DNA of 64,000 bases from Pseudosulfitobacter pseudonitzschiae (GCF_002222635.1 NZ_CP022422.1:1-64000); one strand, 5' to 3'. Positions 52,004 through 61,271 are shown, counted from the stretch's first letter. The notes: generated by a model not told the origin, from the letters alone. Translations and numbers: made by a program.

Positions 52004-53079
52004 CTTAAACGCTCCGTTTTGAGGAATGTCTTCTGACGCTGGAAACTGCGCTTCTTGTACATCGGGAACACGTTGAAATAGTGATGGATCTTGGTCCAGC
52101 GTCCATAAAGTCCGTCAGGTTCGAACAGGATGAACCCCAGCAGGATCAGACCGAATGCAAGACTATCGAAACCGCCGGACGTGGCGACTGCACTGGGCAG
52201 CACGATCTTGACCCAGCTCAACACGGTTGGCAGCAGCACGATAAAGAACGCCCCAAAAACCGCGCCGTGGATGGTTCCGATCCCGCCGACGACGATCATC
52301 AACAGCAGACGGATGGATTCCCCCATTCCGAAGGTTTCCGGCGTGATGTAGAAGAAGGCGTGCGCCAGCAGCCCGCCCGCGAGGCCCGCAAAAACTGCCG
52401 AGATGAAGAACGCATATGCCTTGAAGAAGGCCACATTGGTTCCCAACGCCCGCGCCGACACTTCGGAGTCGCGGATCGCAATCATGGCGCGACCCGACCT
52501 TGTGCGTGTCAGGTTGCGAACGATCAGGATACAACCCACGAAGATGACAAAATTCAGCAGATAAACTTTCCAGCTTTCGTCGATGGCCAGCCCGAGAATA
52601 TTGATTTCCGGCACCGAAAGGCCACGATGACCGCCTGTGAAATCGCCCGCACCACCGATGAGCCGTTCGGTCACAATCGCAATCGAAAGCGTGGCAATCG
52701 CCAGATACAGCCCGTGCATCTTTCCGCAGATCCGTCCGACGGCCAACCCGACCAGCCCAGCCACCAACGCCGCTATCGGCAGCGACAAAAGCCACGGCAC
52801 GCTGTAACGGGTCAGCAGGATCGTGTGAGTGTAGGCACCGATTGCGACAAACGCCGCCTGTCCGAAACTCACCTGCCCGGAAAATCCGGTCAGCACCATT
52901 AGCCCGAGACCCGCGATAGCATAGATGAATACGAATGAGAGTTCATCCAGAAAATAGCCGTCCAGAAACAGCGGCGCGGCCAGTGCGATCGCGGCAAACA
53001 GCAGATACCAGAATGCCTGTCCACGGTCGCGGAAAAGCTGGATGTCCTGAACATAGGATTTGCGAAAAATTACGCGCAT
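52000..53079 (-). CDS. livM: LivM-type permease
   Basis: A 359-residue inner-membrane permease with eight to ten hydrophobic segments and the LivM signature GLGLMVLTGFSGQVSFGQAA followed by FVAIGAYTHTI. It forms the membrane pore with LivH. The C-terminal 30 residues are basic and cytoplasmic. It overlaps livG by four bases and lies three bases after livH. Confidence 0.92.
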   Translation of the reverse strand: MRVIFRKSYVQDIQLFRDRGQAFWYLLFAAIALAAPLFLDGYFLDELSFVFIYAIAGLGLMVLTGFSGQVSFGQAAFVAIGAYTHTILLTRYSVPWLLSLPIAALVAGLVGLAVGRICGKMHGLYLAIATLSIAIVTERLIGGAGDFTGGHRGLSVPEINILGLAIDESWKVYLLNFVIFVGCILIVRNLTRTRSGRAMIAIRDSEVSARALGTNVAFFKAYAFFISAVFAGLAGGLLAHAFFYITPETFGMGESIRLLLMIVVGGIGTIHGAVFGAFFIVLLPTVLSWVKIVLPSAVATSGGFDSLAFGLILLGFILFEPDGLYGRWTKIHHYFNVFPMYKKRSFQRQKTFLKTERLR

Positions 53080-53082
53080 GGC

Positions 53083-53964
53083 TTAGACCTTCTTTGCATA
53101 AATTTGGGCCAGCAGGCCTTGCGGACGGATCAACAGCACAAGGAACATGATCAAGTAGGCACCAATTCCTTTGAGGGTCGGGAACATGATATCGAAAAAC
53201 GGTTCCGTCACACCGATCAGCAAGCAACCGATCACCGCACCGGGGATGGAGCCGAAACCACCGACAATTGCCCCTGCAAATGCCTTGAACCCGATAAAAC
53301 CCATCTGCGTCGAAACCAACGTCATTGGCCCCAGGAGCAGTCCGGCAATCCCGCCAAAGATCGCGGACATTGCCCAGATCGAGGATGTCAGCCGTTTCAC
53401 AGGAATACCCATGTAGAACGCTGCTAACTGGTTCAGGGACAACGCCTGCATGGCGACACCCTGCCGAGCGTAACGGAAAAACAGGTACAGCGCGCTGGCG
53501 ACAACCGCGGTGACAACAATCGACAACACGCTGGCCCAAGAAATGATCACTGGGCCCAGTGTAAGATTGCCATCAACCGGAGCAGGCAACGAATAGTTGC
53601 CAAACCCCCAAATTATCCCTGCAACCGCCCTGAGCGCGATACCCAATGCCAGCGTCAGGATAAAGACAGTGAACACCGGCTGGCCCGTCAGGCGCCGCAC
53701 CACAAGCGCTTCGACGCCGTAGCCGAATGCGCCCATGAAGACCAATGTCAACATCGCACCCAGCCAGTAGGGCATCCCCATCAGCACGATGAACTGATAC
53801 CCGACAAATGCCCCCAGCATCATGAATTCGCCTTGGGCAAAATTCACCTGCTCAGTCGCCTTATACACAAGCACCAGACCAATCGCGATCAGGCTATAAA
53901 GGCACCCTTGTGACAGGCCGACCACAAAAAGCTGCATCGCATCGGCAAAAGACAAGGCAGTCAT
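53083..53964 (-). CDS. livH: LivH-type permease
   Basis: A 293-residue polytopic permease. Family features are GLSQGCLYSLIAIGLVLVYK, ATEQVNFAQGEFMMLGAFVG near the N-terminus and FKAFAGAIVGGFGSIPGAVIG toward the C-terminus. The start overlaps the CaiB/BaiF gene stop (ATGA at 53961-53964), so transport and CoA-metabolism genes are one operon. Confidence 0.92.
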   Translation of the reverse strand: MTALSFADAMQLFVVGLSQGCLYSLIAIGLVLVYKATEQVNFAQGEFMMLGAFVGYQFIVLMGMPYWLGAMLTLVFMGAFGYGVEALVVRRLTGQPVFTVFILTLALGIALRAVAGIIWGFGNYSLPAPVDGNLTLGPVIISWASVLSIVVTAVVASALYLFFRYARQGVAMQALSLNQLAAFYMGIPVKRLTSSIWAMSAIFGGIAGLLLGPMTLVSTQMGFIGFKAFAGAIVGGFGSIPGAVIGCLLIGVTEPFFDIMFPTLKGIGAYLIMFLVLLIRPQGLLAQIYAKKV

Positions 53965-55076
53965 GCGTTGTTCCCCCAGTGTTCAAGGATTTCATCAAGG
54001 CTGATTTCTCCCGCATCTCCGGTCGTCGGTGTGTCGGGTTGTGTTCGCGAGAATCGCGGTGCGGGCGTCGGCATCTCGATGCCACCTACTGTGACAAAGC
54101 TGCCCCGGGCGCGATTATGCGCATGATCCGATGCGTCAGCCAGAGAAACCACAGGTGCGAAACACGCGTCGCTGCCTTCCAGAATATCGCACCATTCCTG
54201 TTGGGTCGCAGTCAGGAAAATCTCCGTAAGCGCGTCCATCATACTGGCCTGCGCGGTGGGTGCGTATTGATCGGCAAAGCGCGGATCGTCTGTGAGGCCC
54301 AGAAGTGCCAGAAGTTCGGCAAAAAATTGCGGTTCGAGACATCCAACGGACACATATTTGCCATCGCCCGTTTCGTAACAACGATACCACGCAACGCCGC
54401 CGTTGATAAAATCGCCAGACCGTTTATCAGACCAAGCGCCACATGCGACCAACCCGTGCTGCATGGTCATCAGCAGGTTAACCCCGTCCGTCATGGCCGT
54501 ATCGACCACCTGCCCCTGCCCCGTGGCGCGCGCATGAGTCAGGGCTGCAAGGATACCAACGTTCAGCATCATCGCGCCGCCGCCCTGATCCGCGATCAGG
54601 TTCATCGGTGCAGGTGGCGGGCGGTCCGCATCGCCCAAACCCCAAACCGCACCGGTTATGGCGGCATAATTCATGTCGTGGCCCGCTGCATGTGCCAGCG
54701 GCCCTTCCTGTCCCCATCCGGTCAATCGGCCATAGACCAAGGCCGGATTGCGCGCCTGCACCTGTTCCGGACCAAATCCCAGCTTTTCCATTTTGCCCGG
54801 CCTGAACCCTTCGATCAGCACCTCGGCACGTTCGATCAACTGCCAGAGCCGGTCGACATCTCTGGCCTTTGTCAGGTCAAGTGTCAGGCTGCGGCGCGAG
54901 CGGTTGAACAGATTGTATTTCGCATCAATCGGCAACGGAAATTTCTGACCGGGCCGCGCGATGCGCACCACTTCAGCGCCCAGATCAGCCAGATGCATCG
55001 CAGCAAACGGCGCAGGGCCAAGACCTGCCATTTCAACAATGCGTACACCTTTGAGGGGACCTGAGCGTTGCAGCAT
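53961..55076 (-). CDS. CaiB/BaiF family CoA-transferase or racemase
   Basis: A 371-residue class III CoA-transferase-fold protein from ATG 55076 (MLQRSGPLKGVRIVEMAGLG). The region GPAPFAAMHLADLGAEVVRI and the catalytic AAGHDMNYAAITGAVWGLGD, with Asp in GHDMNY, match alpha-methylacyl-CoA racemase (AMACR/Mcr) members rather than formyl-CoA transferases. Such racemases prepare 2-methyl-branched acyl-CoAs for beta-oxidation. The AMACR assignment is likely from the GHDxNY block but not proven. Confidence 0.82.
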   Translation of the reverse strand: MLQRSGPLKGVRIVEMAGLGPAPFAAMHLADLGAEVVRIARPGQKFPLPIDAKYNLFNRSRRSLTLDLTKARDVDRLWQLIERAEVLIEGFRPGKMEKLGFGPEQVQARNPALVYGRLTGWGQEGPLAHAAGHDMNYAAITGAVWGLGDADRPPPAPMNLIADQGGGAMMLNVGILAALTHARATGQGQVVDTAMTDGVNLLMTMQHGLVACGAWSDKRSGDFINGGVAWYRCYETGDGKYVSVGCLEPQFFAELLALLGLTDDPRFADQYAPTAQASMMDALTEIFLTATQQEWCDILEGSDACFAPVVSLADASDHAHNRARGSFVTVGGIEMPTPAPRFSRTQPDTPTTGDAGEISLDEILEHWGNNA

Positions 55077-55080
55077 CGCC

Positions 55081-55854
55081 CTATCTCGCCTGCAGGCGCG
55101 TGGCAGCATCAAGCCGCACGGTTTCGCCGTTCATATATGAATTCTCGATCAGAAAGGCGCAGCAATGAGCGAATTCTTCCATCCGGCCGACACGCTTGGG
55201 CGCTTCGACAGAGGCTTCGAGGTTTGCGATCACGTTGTCGGGCAGCGACATGACCATCGGCGTGCCGAACAGGCCGGGTGCAATCGCGTTGACGCGAATG
55301 CCCTTGGCACCCAGTTCGCGCGCGGCAGGCAGGTTAAGGCCCATCACCCCCGCCTTTGACGACGAATAAGCCGGCTGGCCGATTTGCCCTTCCATCGCAG
55401 CACCAGAGGAGACGTTGACAACAACACCGCGCTCTTCGCCGTTTTCGGGTTCATTCAACAACATCCGCTGAACAGCTTTGCTCATTACGTTGAATGTGCC
55501 GACAAGATTGATATCAACCGTGCGGCGGAATGTGTCGAGCGACGCGGCCTTGCCGTCACGGTCGATCACTTTCATCGGGCTGACGACCCCGGCGCAGTTG
55601 ATGCACCCATGCAGCGCACCGAATTTTGAAACCACGGCGTCAACTGCCGCGTCCACGCCTTCATCGTCGGTCACATCGACGTTGCAGAACATTGCGTTTG
55701 AAGCACCCAGTTCCTTGACCAGCGCATCGCCAGCGCCCTGCGACATATCGAAAATACCAATCTTGGCACCGCGTGCTCGCAGATATTTCGCCGTCGCCGC
55801 GCCAAGACCCGATGCCCCGCCGGTGACGATGATTGTCTTGCCTTCGATTTCCAT
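55081..55854 (-). CDS. SDR, 3-hydroxyacyl-CoA dehydrogenase type 2-like
   Basis: A 257-residue NAD-binding dehydrogenase. TGGASGLGAATAKYLRARGA binds the cofactor, with the Asp of FDMSQGAG indicating NAD preference; the active site is Ser in VNVSSGAAMEG and Tyr-x3-Lys in AYSSSKAG. INCAGVVSP and the insert NEPENGEERGVVVNVSS are typical of human HSD17B10/type II 3-hydroxyacyl-CoA dehydrogenase. It would oxidise the 3-hydroxyacyl-CoA made by the enoyl-CoA hydratase in the same operon. Confidence 0.87.
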   Translation of the reverse strand: MEIEGKTIIVTGGASGLGAATAKYLRARGAKIGIFDMSQGAGDALVKELGASNAMFCNVDVTDDEGVDAAVDAVVSKFGALHGCINCAGVVSPMKVIDRDGKAASLDTFRRTVDINLVGTFNVMSKAVQRMLLNEPENGEERGVVVNVSSGAAMEGQIGQPAYSSSKAGVMGLNLPAARELGAKGIRVNAIAPGLFGTPMVMSLPDNVIANLEASVEAPKRVGRMEEFAHCCAFLIENSYMNGETVRLDAATRLQAR

Positions 55855-55862
55855 GACCGCTC

Positions 55863-56999
55863 CTATTTGAATGCCTGCACGCCGGTAAGCGTCCGTGCGA
55901 TCAGCAATTTTTGTATTTCTGTAGTCCCGTCCGGGATCGGCCCGATAATGGCCTCGCGCGCCAGCCGTTCGACGATAAAATCGGTGGTGACACCATTGCC
56001 ACCGTGGATCTGCACTGCTTGGCGCGTTGCGTTCACTGCGATTTCCGTGCCGTACCATTTGGCCATGGCACATTCCTTGTCGCAGCGTTCGCCGCGGTCG
56101 ATCATGCCAGCGGCACGGAGGGTCAAAAGCCGCGCAGCATCAATCTCTGTGGCCATTACGGCGATCTTGTCTGCGATGAGCTGGTGACCCGCTATCTGCT
56201 TGCCGTGCTGGTTGCGTTCCTGCGCATATCTGATCGACTCTTCCAACGCGCGCCGTGCCAGGGAGATTCCCCACATGGCCATGTGAACGCGCGCCCGTTC
56301 AAACACCACAAGCGTTTGCTGCAAGCCGCGGCCGACCTCGCCTATCGTGTTTGCAATCGGCACACGCACGTCATCAAGAAAGATCTGTGCCGTGGATTGT
56401 GCGTTCAGACCCATTTTTTTGATGTCGCGGGTTTCATAGCCATGCTCTTTGCGATCCACTAGAATATGGGTCAGGCCCTCATCGGTGGCGCAGGTGCATA
56501 TCAGGAAATCCGAAAAGCGACCATTGGTGATCCAGGTCTTTTCGCCATTGATCACCCAGTCATCGCCGTCCCGCCGCGCTCGGGTTTTGACAGCGGCCAC
56601 ATCGGACCCGACATTTGGTTCCGATATGCCCATCGACGCGGTAATTTCACCGGCAAGCAACGGACCGATATATTTTTTGCGAATCTCATCAGACCCGAGC
56701 TTCAGCAGAATCTCACCTGCCACCACGTTGATCAGAATGGGCAGCGCGATATCTATTGCCGTAACACCAACCTCTTCGAACAGCATCAGGTGGGTGGTCC
56801 AATCCAGCCCCATACCGCCCGCTTCTTCGGGATGCGGGGCCGATGTCAGACCGAACTCGGCAAGTCGCGTCATGAAACCCTGAATGACTTCTTTTTCGAA
56901 CGGCGCATCCTTAACCTTCAGGTATTCCGGTTCGATCTGGTCATCCAGAAACCGGCGCAAGGAATCGCAAGCCATTATCTGCTCTTCGGTTTTGAACAT
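55863..56999 (-). CDS. Acyl-CoA dehydrogenase
   Basis: A 378-residue flavoprotein that introduces the 2,3 double bond. FAD/substrate motifs: ITASMGISEPNVGSDVAAVK, VINGEKTWITNG. At the position of the usual catalytic Glu (EGTxEIQ) the sequence has Asp, GPIPDGTTEIQ. A Glu in LVVFERARVHMAMWG aligns with the helix-G catalytic Glu of isovaleryl-CoA dehydrogenase, which suggests a branched substrate. Electron transfer would go to ETF. It sits between the thiolase and SDR genes of the operon. Confidence 0.9.
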   Translation of the reverse strand: MFKTEEQIMACDSLRRFLDDQIEPEYLKVKDAPFEKEVIQGFMTRLAEFGLTSAPHPEEAGGMGLDWTTHLMLFEEVGVTAIDIALPILINVVAGEILLKLGSDEIRKKYIGPLLAGEITASMGISEPNVGSDVAAVKTRARRDGDDWVINGEKTWITNGRFSDFLICTCATDEGLTHILVDRKEHGYETRDIKKMGLNAQSTAQIFLDDVRVPIANTIGEVGRGLQQTLVVFERARVHMAMWGISLARRALEESIRYAQERNQHGKQIAGHQLIADKIAVMATEIDAARLLTLRAAGMIDRGERCDKECAMAKWYGTEIAVNATRQAVQIHGGNGVTTDFIVERLAREAIIGPIPDGTTEIQKLLIARTLTGVQAFK

Positions 57000-57008
57000 C
57001 TTTCGCTC

Positions 57009-58247
57009 CTAGCGCCCGAGAATAAGGATGGAGGCCACGGCCTCTTCGATACCGATCAAACCGCCGCCATTTTCCGCGATGGCGATCCGCGCACCTTCGA
57101 CCTGTCTAGGTCCACATTCACCGCGCAGTTGCGATACCAGTTCGTAAACCTGGCCCAACCCAGTCGCGCCAATCGGGTGGCCTTTGCATTCCAGCCCGCC
57201 CGACGGGTTCACCGGCACCCGCCCGCCGATGGAGGTGTCACCGCGCTCGGATGCAGCACCCCCTTCGCCAAATGGGAACAGCCCAAGGTTTTCGATCTGG
57301 ATCAACTCACCCACCGCTGTTGCGTCATGCACTTCGGCAACTGATACGTCTTGGGGACCGATACCGGCGATTTCATATGCCCGCCGTGCCGCAATCGCGG
57401 TCAGGTGGTTCTCATAATCCTCCGGCGCGCGGTTTGATCCGGTCTGGATCACGCTGGCGCGCACTTCGATGGCACGATCCCGGCTGATCCCGAACTTTTT
57501 CAATCCGGCCTCGGTCATCAGAACCGCAGCGGCACCGCCATCGCTCATCGGGGCGCACATTGGCAGGGTCAAAGGATAAGTGATCGGTGGTGCGCTTAAT
57601 ATTTCGTCAACGGTATAAGGCGCGCGGAATTGCGCCTTTTCATTTTCAACCGAATGCATGTGGTTCTTTGCTGCAATCGCAGCAATCTGTTTTTGGGTCG
57701 TGCCGAACGTGCGCATATGCGCCAGCCCGAACGCTCCGTAAATCGCCATAAAGACTGAAAACGGCTTGTCCGAAGTGGTGTCATTCGGCACGTCGATGCC
57801 TTTGCCCAGCGCCATCAGTTTTTCGGTATTTTCCTCAACGGTGGACACATCCCACGCGCCATCGAAAAAGCTGAACATCTTAGCTTTGTCACCTGTCCAC
57901 ATTTTTTCGGCCCCAACGGCCAAAGCCACGTCACCCTCGCCTGCTTTGAGAAATTGAGCCGCAAGGTTCAACGCGGTTGACCCGCTGGCACATGCATTTT
58001 CGACGTTTACCATCGGGATGCCCTCAAATCCCATCTCGCGCAGGGTGATCTGGCCCGGGATCATCAACTGCGCCTCAAGATGTCGCTGTGTTGTGTTCGC
58101 GTAGTAGGCAGCCTGAATGTCATCCTTGCCAATGCCGGCGTCCGCCATCGCGCCATCGACAGCCTCGCAGGTCAGCGACTTTACCGTTGCCCCGTCGAGG
58201 CGTCCCATTTTGGTCATCGCGACCCCGGCAATGTAAATTTTTGTCAT
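57009..58247 (-). CDS. Thiolase-family protein
   Basis: A 412-residue thiolase-fold enzyme. The nucleophile Cys is in VENACASGSTALNLAA and the C-terminal His in GLECKGHPIGATGLGQVYEL. The motif that in SCP2-type thiolases reads HDCF is here HDAT (AEVHDATAVGELIQ), and the last motif ends AENGGG with no second Cys. It is therefore a non-classical member, possibly cleaving branched or ring-opened 3-oxoacyl-CoA, or acting as a retro-aldolase as some relatives do with a DUF35 partner. No DUF35 gene is in the window. Confidence 0.85.
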   Translation of the reverse strand: MTKIYIAGVAMTKMGRLDGATVKSLTCEAVDGAMADAGIGKDDIQAAYYANTTQRHLEAQLMIPGQITLREMGFEGIPMVNVENACASGSTALNLAAQFLKAGEGDVALAVGAEKMWTGDKAKMFSFFDGAWDVSTVEENTEKLMALGKGIDVPNDTTSDKPFSVFMAIYGAFGLAHMRTFGTTQKQIAAIAAKNHMHSVENEKAQFRAPYTVDEILSAPPITYPLTLPMCAPMSDGGAAAVLMTEAGLKKFGISRDRAIEVRASVIQTGSNRAPEDYENHLTAIAARRAYEIAGIGPQDVSVAEVHDATAVGELIQIENLGLFPFGEGGAASERGDTSIGGRVPVNPSGGLECKGHPIGATGLGQVYELVSQLRGECGPRQVEGARIAIAENGGGLIGIEEAVASILILGR

Positions 58248-58259
58248 TTCAATCTCCGC

Positions 58260-59048
58260 TCATGTGCCGGTGAAAACCGGCTTTCGTTTTTCACCGAATG
58301 CGGCAAGTCCTTCGGCCGCATCGTTGGATTTCAGATGTTCGCGCAGCACGGCAAGTTCCTGTTTCAGCGCCTCCACCTGCGTCATTTCGATGGATGCATT
58401 GGCTACCCGCTTCATCTGCGACAGGACCAGCGGGCTTTTGGTCGCCAGCAACTGGCTGAACTCGTGCAGCCGCGCTTCAAGCGCGTCATCACCAACCACT
58501 TCCTGCACCAGCCCCATGCGCATCAATTCGCGCGCTGGTAGACTTTGGCCCGAAAACAAGAGGTATTTCGCGTTTGCGAGTCCGATCCGGCACGGCAAGA
58601 CAGCAGCGCCGCCTGCGCCAGGGAACACACCAAAATTCGAATGAGCATCGCCAATTCTGGCGCTCTCGCCCGCAATCAGCACATCGCAACACATCGCGAG
58701 TTCCAGCCCGCCCGCAACGGTAATGCCATTCAGCCCGCCGATCACCGGTTTCGGCAAATCACGCAGCGCTTGAAACGTCGCGCCGATAGCGTCAAGAAAA
58801 TCACCCTTTTGCGTATCGGCATCATCCAGACCAGCGAGGACTTCCTTCAGATTGGCACCGGCGCAAAACGCACGCCCCGCAGCCGTCAGCACAATTGCGC
58901 GCACCTGTTTTGCCACAGCGATCTCTCTTATCGCGGCGCGCAGTTCCCCAATGAGGTCGACAGAAAGTGCATTAAGACTGTTGGCCCTGTTCAACGTCAG
59001 CCACGCAACCGGACCACGGTATTCGACCAGTACATTCGCTTGAGTCAT
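58260..59048 (-). CDS. Enoyl-CoA hydratase/isomerase
   Basis: A 262-residue crotonase-fold enzyme, first gene of the TetR-operator operon. The oxyanion hole is AGANLKEVLAG and NGITVAGGLELAMCCD, with the first catalytic Glu present in GGLELA. The second Glu of true hydratases (FGxPE) is absent: the sequence reads SNFGVFPGAGGAAVLPC. It may therefore be an isomerase, or a hydratase using another base. ATG 59048 lies 17 bases from the operator. Confidence 0.87.
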   Translation of the reverse strand: MTQANVLVEYRGPVAWLTLNRANSLNALSVDLIGELRAAIREIAVAKQVRAIVLTAAGRAFCAGANLKEVLAGLDDADTQKGDFLDAIGATFQALRDLPKPVIGGLNGITVAGGLELAMCCDVLIAGESARIGDAHSNFGVFPGAGGAAVLPCRIGLANAKYLLFSGQSLPARELMRMGLVQEVVGDDALEARLHEFSQLLATKSPLVLSQMKRVANASIEMTQVEALKQELAVLREHLKSNDAAEGLAAFGEKRKPVFTGT

Positions 59049-59064
59049 GCGTGCGTCTTTCTAT

Positions 59065-59082
59065 TTACTTACCAGTAAGTAA
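59065..59082. promoter_or_regulatory. Perfect TetR-type operator
   Basis: TTACTTAC-CA-GTAAGTAA (59065-59082) has 8-base arms with no mismatch. It lies just upstream of the enoyl-CoA hydratase start at 59048, within an AT-rich patch (59083-59102 reads TATATAAT-like) that could be the promoter. The shape is typical of operators for TetR regulators of acyl-CoA catabolism. No other copy was noticed in the window. Confidence 0.7.
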
Positions 59083-59259
59083 TCAAAAATATATAATCAA
59101 ATCAAGAACTAATTTACGTTAGGTTACATAGGCTTGTAGGTTGTCGGTTTCTCCCGTCCGATTTGATCGGAGAATCAGCAATCCGGCGACATCAAGATAG
59201 TGCGTTCCCCGATGATGCGCGCGACATGAAAAAATGCCTCGCCGCGCGACACCTTGTGT

Positions 59260-60075
59260 TCAGGACGAACTTTTTGTGCCCAGATCCAGCGAGCCAGTCT
59301 GCATCATGCCGCCACAGACATATCCACCATCAACGACCAGTGTTTCACCGTTCACATATCGCGCATCAGGCGAGCCCAGATAGGCAACTGCCGCCGCGAT
59401 ATCCGCAGGGTCGGCCATGTAACCCGCCGGAATCATCGGCAACAGGCGCGCAACCGTTTCTTCGGTATAGGTGCTTTCGGTGAGCGGAGTTGTAATGGCG
59501 CCCGGTGCAATCGCGTTTGCCGTGACGCCATGCGCCGCAACTTCAAGCGCAATCTGGCGTGTCAGCCCCACCAAGGCCGCCTTGGACGTGCCGTAAGCCG
59601 TGCGCCCGACCCCTGCGCGGATGCCGCTGACCGACGTGATATTGATGATCCTGCCATATCGCTGACGAACCATTTCACGCGCAGCAAGTTGCGCGCACAA
59701 CATGCTGCCTGTCAGGTTGATAGCCATAACGCGGTTCCAGTCTTCCAAAGGAAAATCGAGGAACGGATTAATCCCGACGATACCCGCATTGTTCACCAGC
59801 ACATCCACGCATTTGTCCCAGCGTTCCGTCTCGTCAAATGCCGCATTCACCGATGCCGGATCCGACACATCAAGCTTTTGCCCAAGCGCTGTACCACCTG
59901 CCGCTTCGATCTGCTTGACCGTATCGGCTATGCCTGTTTCGGCAATATCAGTGACAACAACCCTCGCGCCCAACTCCGCCAGCCGCAAAGCAATCCCCTG
60001 TCCGATGCCAGAACCTGCACCGGTGACAAGTGCCACGCCGAAATCGTCACGATCTCTCATTGGTGGTTTTGTCAT
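59260..60075 (-). CDS. SDR family oxidoreductase
   Basis: A 271-residue short-chain dehydrogenase. Cofactor site VTGAGSGIGQGIALRLAELG, NNAGIVGINPF, catalytic Ser in INITSVSGIR and Tyr-x3-Lys in AYGTSKAALVGL. The C-terminal ARYVNGETLVVDGGY is classical for FabG-like members. A 3-hydroxyacyl-CoA or alcohol dehydrogenase step is likely. It overlaps the second thiolase gene by ATGA and ends the upstream operon of the cluster. Confidence 0.87.
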   Translation of the reverse strand: MTKPPMRDRDDFGVALVTGAGSGIGQGIALRLAELGARVVVTDIAETGIADTVKQIEAAGGTALGQKLDVSDPASVNAAFDETERWDKCVDVLVNNAGIVGINPFLDFPLEDWNRVMAINLTGSMLCAQLAAREMVRQRYGRIINITSVSGIRAGVGRTAYGTSKAALVGLTRQIALEVAAHGVTANAIAPGAITTPLTESTYTEETVARLLPMIPAGYMADPADIAAAVAYLGSPDARYVNGETLVVDGGYVCGGMMQTGSLDLGTKSSS

Positions 60076-61256
60076 GCTGTAATCCTTTCATAAAGTGTAA
60101 CAACCGCCGCACCGCCCAGCCCAACGTTATGCTGGAGGGCAAGCCGCGCATTATCGACCTGCCGGTTCTCTGCCTTTCCACGCAGTTGGTTGGTCAACTC
60201 AAAACACTGTGCCAGCCCCGTAGCACCCAGTGGATGCCCCTTTGACAGCAGACCACCAGACGGGTTCGTGACGTATTTCCCGCCAAAGGTGTTGTCGCCA
60301 TCATCGACCAACTTTTCGCCATCACCTTCGGCACATAGCCCCAGGGCCTCGTAGGAAATCAATTCGTTCTGCGCGAAACAGTCATGCAATTCGATCACGT
60401 CGATATCGTCAGGACCCACGCCCGCCTTTTCATAGACCATGCGCGCGGCATCACGGCTCAGCCTGGCGCCAACCACTTCGATCATGTCGCCGGTTTCAGG
60501 GTCCAGCAGTTTATCCGTTGTCATTGCCTGCGCGCGGATTTGTACAGTTGTATCAAGGCCCATTTTTTCAGCGAACCCTTTGGACACCACAAGCGCCGCC
60601 GCAGCGCCGCAGGTGGGCGGACAAGCCATTGGCCGTGTCATTACACCGGGCCAGATCACCTGCGCACCCATTACATCCTGCGTGGTCATCTCCTTGCGGA
60701 AAACCGAGAGTGGGTTGTTCGCGGCATGGCGGCTAGCCTTGGCCCGAATTTTGGCGAATGTCTCCATCTTCGTACCAAATCGTTCCATATGCGCCTTGCC
60801 CGCACCGCCGAAATACCGAAGCGTCATCGGCAGATCGACGTCCCCTATCAGCCGGTCCGTGGCGGCATCAAATTCCGCCAGCGGTGACGGGCGATCGGGA
60901 AAGACAACACCCAACGCACCGGGGGCCATCTGTTCAAAACCCACCGCCAGCACACATTCTGCCACACCGCTTTCGACAGCCTGCCGTGCGAGGAAAAGCG
61001 CTGTTGAACCGCTCGAACAATTGTTGTTCACGTTGATAATCGGGATGCCCGTCATGCCCACGCGGTAAATCACACGCTGCCCGCTTGTGCTGTCGCCGTA
61101 AACATAGCTGGCATAGGCCTGTTGCACGTCTTCGAACGCGATACCGGCGTCATCCAGTGCAAGACGGATCGCCACCTCGCCCATCTCGTCGTAAGGTGCC
61201 GATGCGCCCGGTTTTGCAAAAGGGATCATGCCGACACCGGCAATAATGGCAGTCAT
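60072..61256 (-). CDS. SCP2-type thiolase
   Basis: A 394-residue thiolase of the sterol-carrier-protein-x type. Nucleophile Cys is in NVNNNCSSGSTALFLA; the diagnostic HDCF motif is in DVIELHDCFAQNELISYEAL; GLLSKGHPLGATGLAQCFEL and the terminal ALQHNVGLGGAAVVTLYERI match SCP-x. These enzymes cleave branched or steroid-side-chain 3-oxoacyl-CoAs to propionyl- or acetyl-CoA. Together with the racemase-like protein this points to a methyl-branched substrate. Confidence 0.88.
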   Translation of the reverse strand: MTAIIAGVGMIPFAKPGASAPYDEMGEVAIRLALDDAGIAFEDVQQAYASYVYGDSTSGQRVIYRVGMTGIPIINVNNNCSSGSTALFLARQAVESGVAECVLAVGFEQMAPGALGVVFPDRPSPLAEFDAATDRLIGDVDLPMTLRYFGGAGKAHMERFGTKMETFAKIRAKASRHAANNPLSVFRKEMTTQDVMGAQVIWPGVMTRPMACPPTCGAAAALVVSKGFAEKMGLDTTVQIRAQAMTTDKLLDPETGDMIEVVGARLSRDAARMVYEKAGVGPDDIDVIELHDCFAQNELISYEALGLCAEGDGEKLVDDGDNTFGGKYVTNPSGGLLSKGHPLGATGLAQCFELTNQLRGKAENRQVDNARLALQHNVGLGGAAVVTLYERITA

Positions 61257-61271
61257 TTTGGGTCTCCTTTT

